Positions 61,048 through 64,000 of a stretch of 64,000 nucleotides of DNA are shown one piece after another. Origin of the DNA: Diadema setosum (lineage: Eukaryota > Echinodermata > Echinoidea > Diadematoida > Diadematidae); contig CM067074.1 of the NCBI GenBank assembly GCA_033980235.1, positions 36,519,723-36,583,722 on the forward strand, given 5' to 3'. The number at the start of each line of letters is the position of its first letter. Positions within the stretch are counted from its first letter, which is position 1. Both the position numbers and the translations under genes were made by a program. Below the pieces are notes generated by a model that worked only from the letters and a program-made list of their open reading frames with translations, was not told the origin of the DNA and did not search any database.

Positions 61048-61159
61048 GTGTGTGTGTGTGTGTGTGTGTGTGTCATCATTGGCATTGGTACCGAAGGTCC
61101 GTTTTTTTAGTGACCGCACCCCCCCCCCCTTGAAAAATCCTGGCTACGGGCCTGCCCTT

Positions 61160-62065
61160 GACCCTAAAATTCATAAGATAATCACTTTCAGGTAGAACAT
61201 GCATAATATGTACTAAGTTTCAAGATAACTTGAGCCACTTCCGAGATATGGAGGAAAAAGTTAGTTCAGCACTTTCACTTGATCGTTGACCCTTTGACCT
61301 TTGAGGCAAACAAAGAAGAAAAAAAAAAAACTTTCCAGAGAATTTCTATTAGGTTACAGATGTTTGCATACACCAAGTGTAAAAAAAAAATAACCCTGCT
61401 GGCATTGCATGATGGGAGGGAAATAGTAAAATTTTGAAGTGTTGCACTTGACCTTTGACCCCTGACCTTTGACCCCATGAACCCTACATTTTCTAGATAA
61501 TCACTTCCAGTCAGTGTATATACTATGATCCATGAAGATACCTTGAACAATTTTCCAAGGTATGGAGAAAAAAAAAGAAGTTTTAATATTTTTACTTGAC
61601 CTTTTGACCTTTGATCTTTGACCTCATGACCCAAACTTTCACCAGAGAATCTTAATTGGGTAATACATGCATACACTAAGTTTCAAGAAAATATCTTCAG
61701 GCATTCAATAGATATGGTGGAAATAGGAAATTTTATGTATTTGACCCTGACCTTTTGACCTTTGACCTTTGACCTCATGACCCAAACTTTCACCAGAGAA
61801 TCTTAATTGGGTAATACATGTATACACTAAGTTTCAAGAAAATATCTTCAGGCATTCAATAGATATGGTGGAAATAGTGAAATTTTATGTATTTGACCTT
61901 GACCTTCTGACCTTTGACCTTGAGCATGTGCACCCAAAAGTTGATAGGCACAACTTCACCCCCTAATACACATACATGCCAAGTTTCATTAGGATACCTC
62001 AACAGGTTTTGATAGTTACCTTGTCCACAAATTCATTACGGACGGACGGAAGGAAGGACGGACGT
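61160..62065. repeat. Tandem repeat rich in TGACCT half-sites, ending in a GGACGGAC tail
   Basis: Diverged units of about 150 bp; two are nearly identical with a 151 bp period (ACCTCATGACCCAAACTTTC at 61621 and 61772). Each unit has TGACCTTTGACC-type clusters, for example three TGACCT with one-base spacers at 61756-61775. The block closes with TGCCAAGTTTCATTAGGATA, an ACCTTGTCC piece and a GGACGGACGGAAGG tail. Probably a dispersed element. Confidence 0.7.
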
Positions 62066-62211
62066 CTTCTCAATCCAGTGATGACTGCACCGAAATAACT
62101 CATAACTTTTGAATGGATGGCCCAATTTTCTTCAAACTTCACTGATGTGTTATACTATATTGCTGCATTCATTCAATCAACATGTAGGCCCTACAGTGTA
62201 TGTACATTGTA

Positions 62212-62744
62212 CAGTGCACTCCCGTTATAACGAAATGCTCGGGACCGGCAGTTTTCTTTCGTTATAACGAAATTTCGTTATAACCGAACAAATACAATAT
62301 ATAACGAAAACAAAAAAAACACACATATATTCTGTTTGCTGAATACTTATCATACATTGGAAAGCTATGTGAAATGTGATGGGATAATTGTATCACAATA
62401 ATAAACGCAAGTTCCCCTCAGAAACTGTGCGTGACACAAAGAGCGAACACACAGTGGCCGGTGTGAAGCGTTCACCCATGCAGAGAAGCTATAAATGCTT
62501 GTTCCGCTACGAATTTTCGAAAGCAATTCGCATTTCGTTATAACGGAGCACATTTCTTTTGTCTTTCTTTGTCTGTGGCGCTCGGAAAAGACTTCGTTAT
62601 AACGGAAATTTCGCTATAACCGTGTTCGTTATAAGCGAATTTTTTTACCATAGACTTTAATGGTGATAATTTTGGGACCAGAAGATTTACTTCGTTATAA
62701 CGAAATTTCGTTATAACCGTGTTCGTTATAACGGGAGTGCACTG
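62212..62744. mobile_element. Pogo-like element, 533 bp
   Basis: The ends are CAGTGCACTCCCGTTATAAC in inverted orientation, flanked by TA at 62210-62211 and 62745-62746. Many internal TTCGTTATAACGAA palindromes are present. It is the longer relative of 14410-14589. There is no transposase. Confidence 0.8.
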
Positions 62745-62784
62745 TACATGTATTTTGGATTTCCTTTCCATCTTAAAAGTACTA

Positions 62785-63120
62785 CAGTTGAACCTCTCGT
62801 ATCCGGACATTTGGGATTTGGCCGGATACGGGAGACTCAATGCTTTATACATGTACATATGAAGAGCTTGCAACCAAAAGGCGCTAAATCCATTCCGGCT
62901 ACTTTCGAGTAAATTGATGTTTTTTAATTACACATATTACAGCTTGTTTATTCATTAGCTCTATGCTCCTAGTGGAAGACCCATCACAGTAGGTAATAAA
63001 AATGCACATTAAAAAAATCCTGCACACACCATTTATTTTTTATGAATTTTTATATTTCAGATTTTTTCGGATTTAGCGCCTTTTGGAAGAAATCATGGAT
63101 TTAGCGCCTTTTGGAAGAAA
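62785..63120. mobile_element. Pogo-like terminus and inverted GGCGCTAAATCC pieces
   Basis: CAGTTGAACCTCTCGTATCC follows TA at 62783-62784, and an inverse GCCGGATACGGGAGAC is only 25 bp on. AAAAGGCGCTAAATCC at about 62876 is inverted twice at about 63069 and 63100. The far end was not found, so limits are approximate. Confidence 0.4.
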
Positions 63121-64000
63121 CATTTTTGAGTTGTTCAATAACATTGGTATTAGGGAATGTCATTAATGTGCAATCCAGGTAAATACTAGAGAACTGCATA
63201 AATTTACATCACAGTAGCCGCACATACCCACACACACACACACCCACACACACACACACCCTCCCAAACACACACCCACATACACATACACACACAAATG
63301 CACCAAAACACACACACATCAAAATGTGAAATCTTTCCCAGCATGCTGCTTTTAATTTTACTCATAATAGCAGCATACTGTACACCTATTCATTATACCA
63401 AAGGGTACATTCCACACATGCAAAATACAACTGCAGCAGCAACAACAACAAATAAAATACTTTGATCTCCTAATGACACTTTGCACTGAATATCATGAAG
63501 TCTATACAGAAGGTACGGTGACTCAAGGAAAGTGAGGACTTCCAGAGATTGTGAAATCATGTTGACTGATCTAGTATTTACTTCAGGTGAAAATAAAATA
63601 CAGGTTGTCATGCAGAAATCTGACTGCAACAGACATGAAAACAAATCACTATGATAAGCCCTCACATTGTATGCTTTACCTATTAATACTAAGAAAGCAT
63701 CGCAAGGCTTTGCTGGAGGCTTTTTGATTTTGACTAACCAAACATCTGTTTAAAAAAAAAATGTCAACTTTGCTAAAACTGTAGTACTTATTAAGAAGGC
63801 AACAGATGCACATGAAAGCACATCTGTGGACAAAACTCTTTGTTTACACATAAGTCAACAGCAATAAGGCCTACATCTAGGCATCTGTGCTGTGAATCAC
63901 ATTGTCTTTTTTTGTCTTCTTACCATGTTCATTTCTAAAAAGAAAAAATTGAGTCATTTACAGCCAAAACAGGAGGTTTACTGCATGAAATGCATACCAT
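63121..64000. other. Non-coding end of the window with an AC-rich tract
   Basis: AC-rich simple sequence at 63221-63318. Near 63935, the minus strand has TTTTTTCTTTTTAG, 11 bases, then GTAAGA, which could be a micro-exon, but this was not called. Confidence 0.4.

Larger units (their letters stand above)
55360..61154 (-). mobile_element. Outer copy of a hAT-like TIR transposon, interrupted by a second copy
   Basis: The ends are CAGGCCCGTAGGGAGG and, at the right, CCTGGCTACGGGCCTG, with CCCTT exactly duplicated at 55355-55359 and 61155-61159. Without the inner insertion (and its duplication) it is about 2.65 kb. Its right part is the inverse of the inner copy's left part (for example AACGGACCTTCGGTACC, CGCGCGAAGCGCGCC and GCATTTCCGAACTTTC), and its left terminal 300 bp is the inverse of the inner copy's right end. 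The segment 55665-55915 has no match in the inner copy, so internal regions differ. CAG-start TIRs with a 5 bp duplication fit a hAT5-type element; no transposase is seen. Confidence 0.85.

Noticed and set aside
1..64000. CRISPR arrays, bacterial operons, rRNA genes
   Set aside because: No regularly spaced identical repeats with unique spacers, no ribosome-binding-site-led gene clusters, and no rRNA-like sequence were seen; the window is eukaryotic.

Overview
The window reads as a eukaryotic nuclear genome, most likely an echinoderm such as a sea urchin, or a similar marine deuterostome invertebrate. It is AT-rich, has almost no long open reading frames, and is crowded with short inverted-repeat DNA elements, microsatellites and homopolymer C/G/A tracts. 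The organism call is an inference from repeat content and texture; nothing in the sequence names a species.

The only long intact coding sequence belongs to a full-length LTR retrotransposon at 6769-12632. Its two 1137 bp LTRs look identical and it is flanked by a 4 bp target duplication. Its single ORF runs capsid, zinc knuckle, aspartic protease, integrase zinc finger, DD35E integrase core and then stops. No reverse transcriptase or RNase H is present anywhere between the LTRs. The capsid resembles SCAN-type capsids, and integrase follows protease directly, as in Gmr1-like Gypsy elements. The element looks like a recently mobile derivative that must borrow reverse transcriptase.

A spliced host gene on the minus strand probably spans the left half of the window. 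Five candidate exons (15416-15500, 14082-14120, 13559-13604, 13308-13384, 3618-3702) have compatible phases and no internal stop. Further weaker candidates lie at 19536, 21188 and 22434, and a promoter/first-exon-like GC-rich patch lies at about 33470-33720. The protein is not recognised. If the gene is real, the retrotransposon sits antisense in its last visible intron.

From 12.7 to 40 kb the sequence is mainly intron or intergenic DNA with many small transposons. These include pogo-like elements with TA duplications, three copies of a TTAA-flanked palindromic family, a 2.35 kb hAT-like element (24601-26952) and a GC-rich inverted-repeat element (26986-27575). At 39.97-41.69 kb a frameshifted minus-strand non-LTR retrotransposon carries RT motifs and is split by a 259 bp element with a 9 bp target duplication; a second copy of that splitter is at 51478.

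The right end (55.36-61.15 kb) is a nested pair of the same TIR transposon family. One copy (56433-59570, duplication TGCAG) is inserted in opposite orientation into another copy (55360-61154, duplication CCCTT). To its right, a tandem repeat carries many TGACCT half-sites (61.2-62.0 kb), followed by another pogo-like element at 62212-62744.
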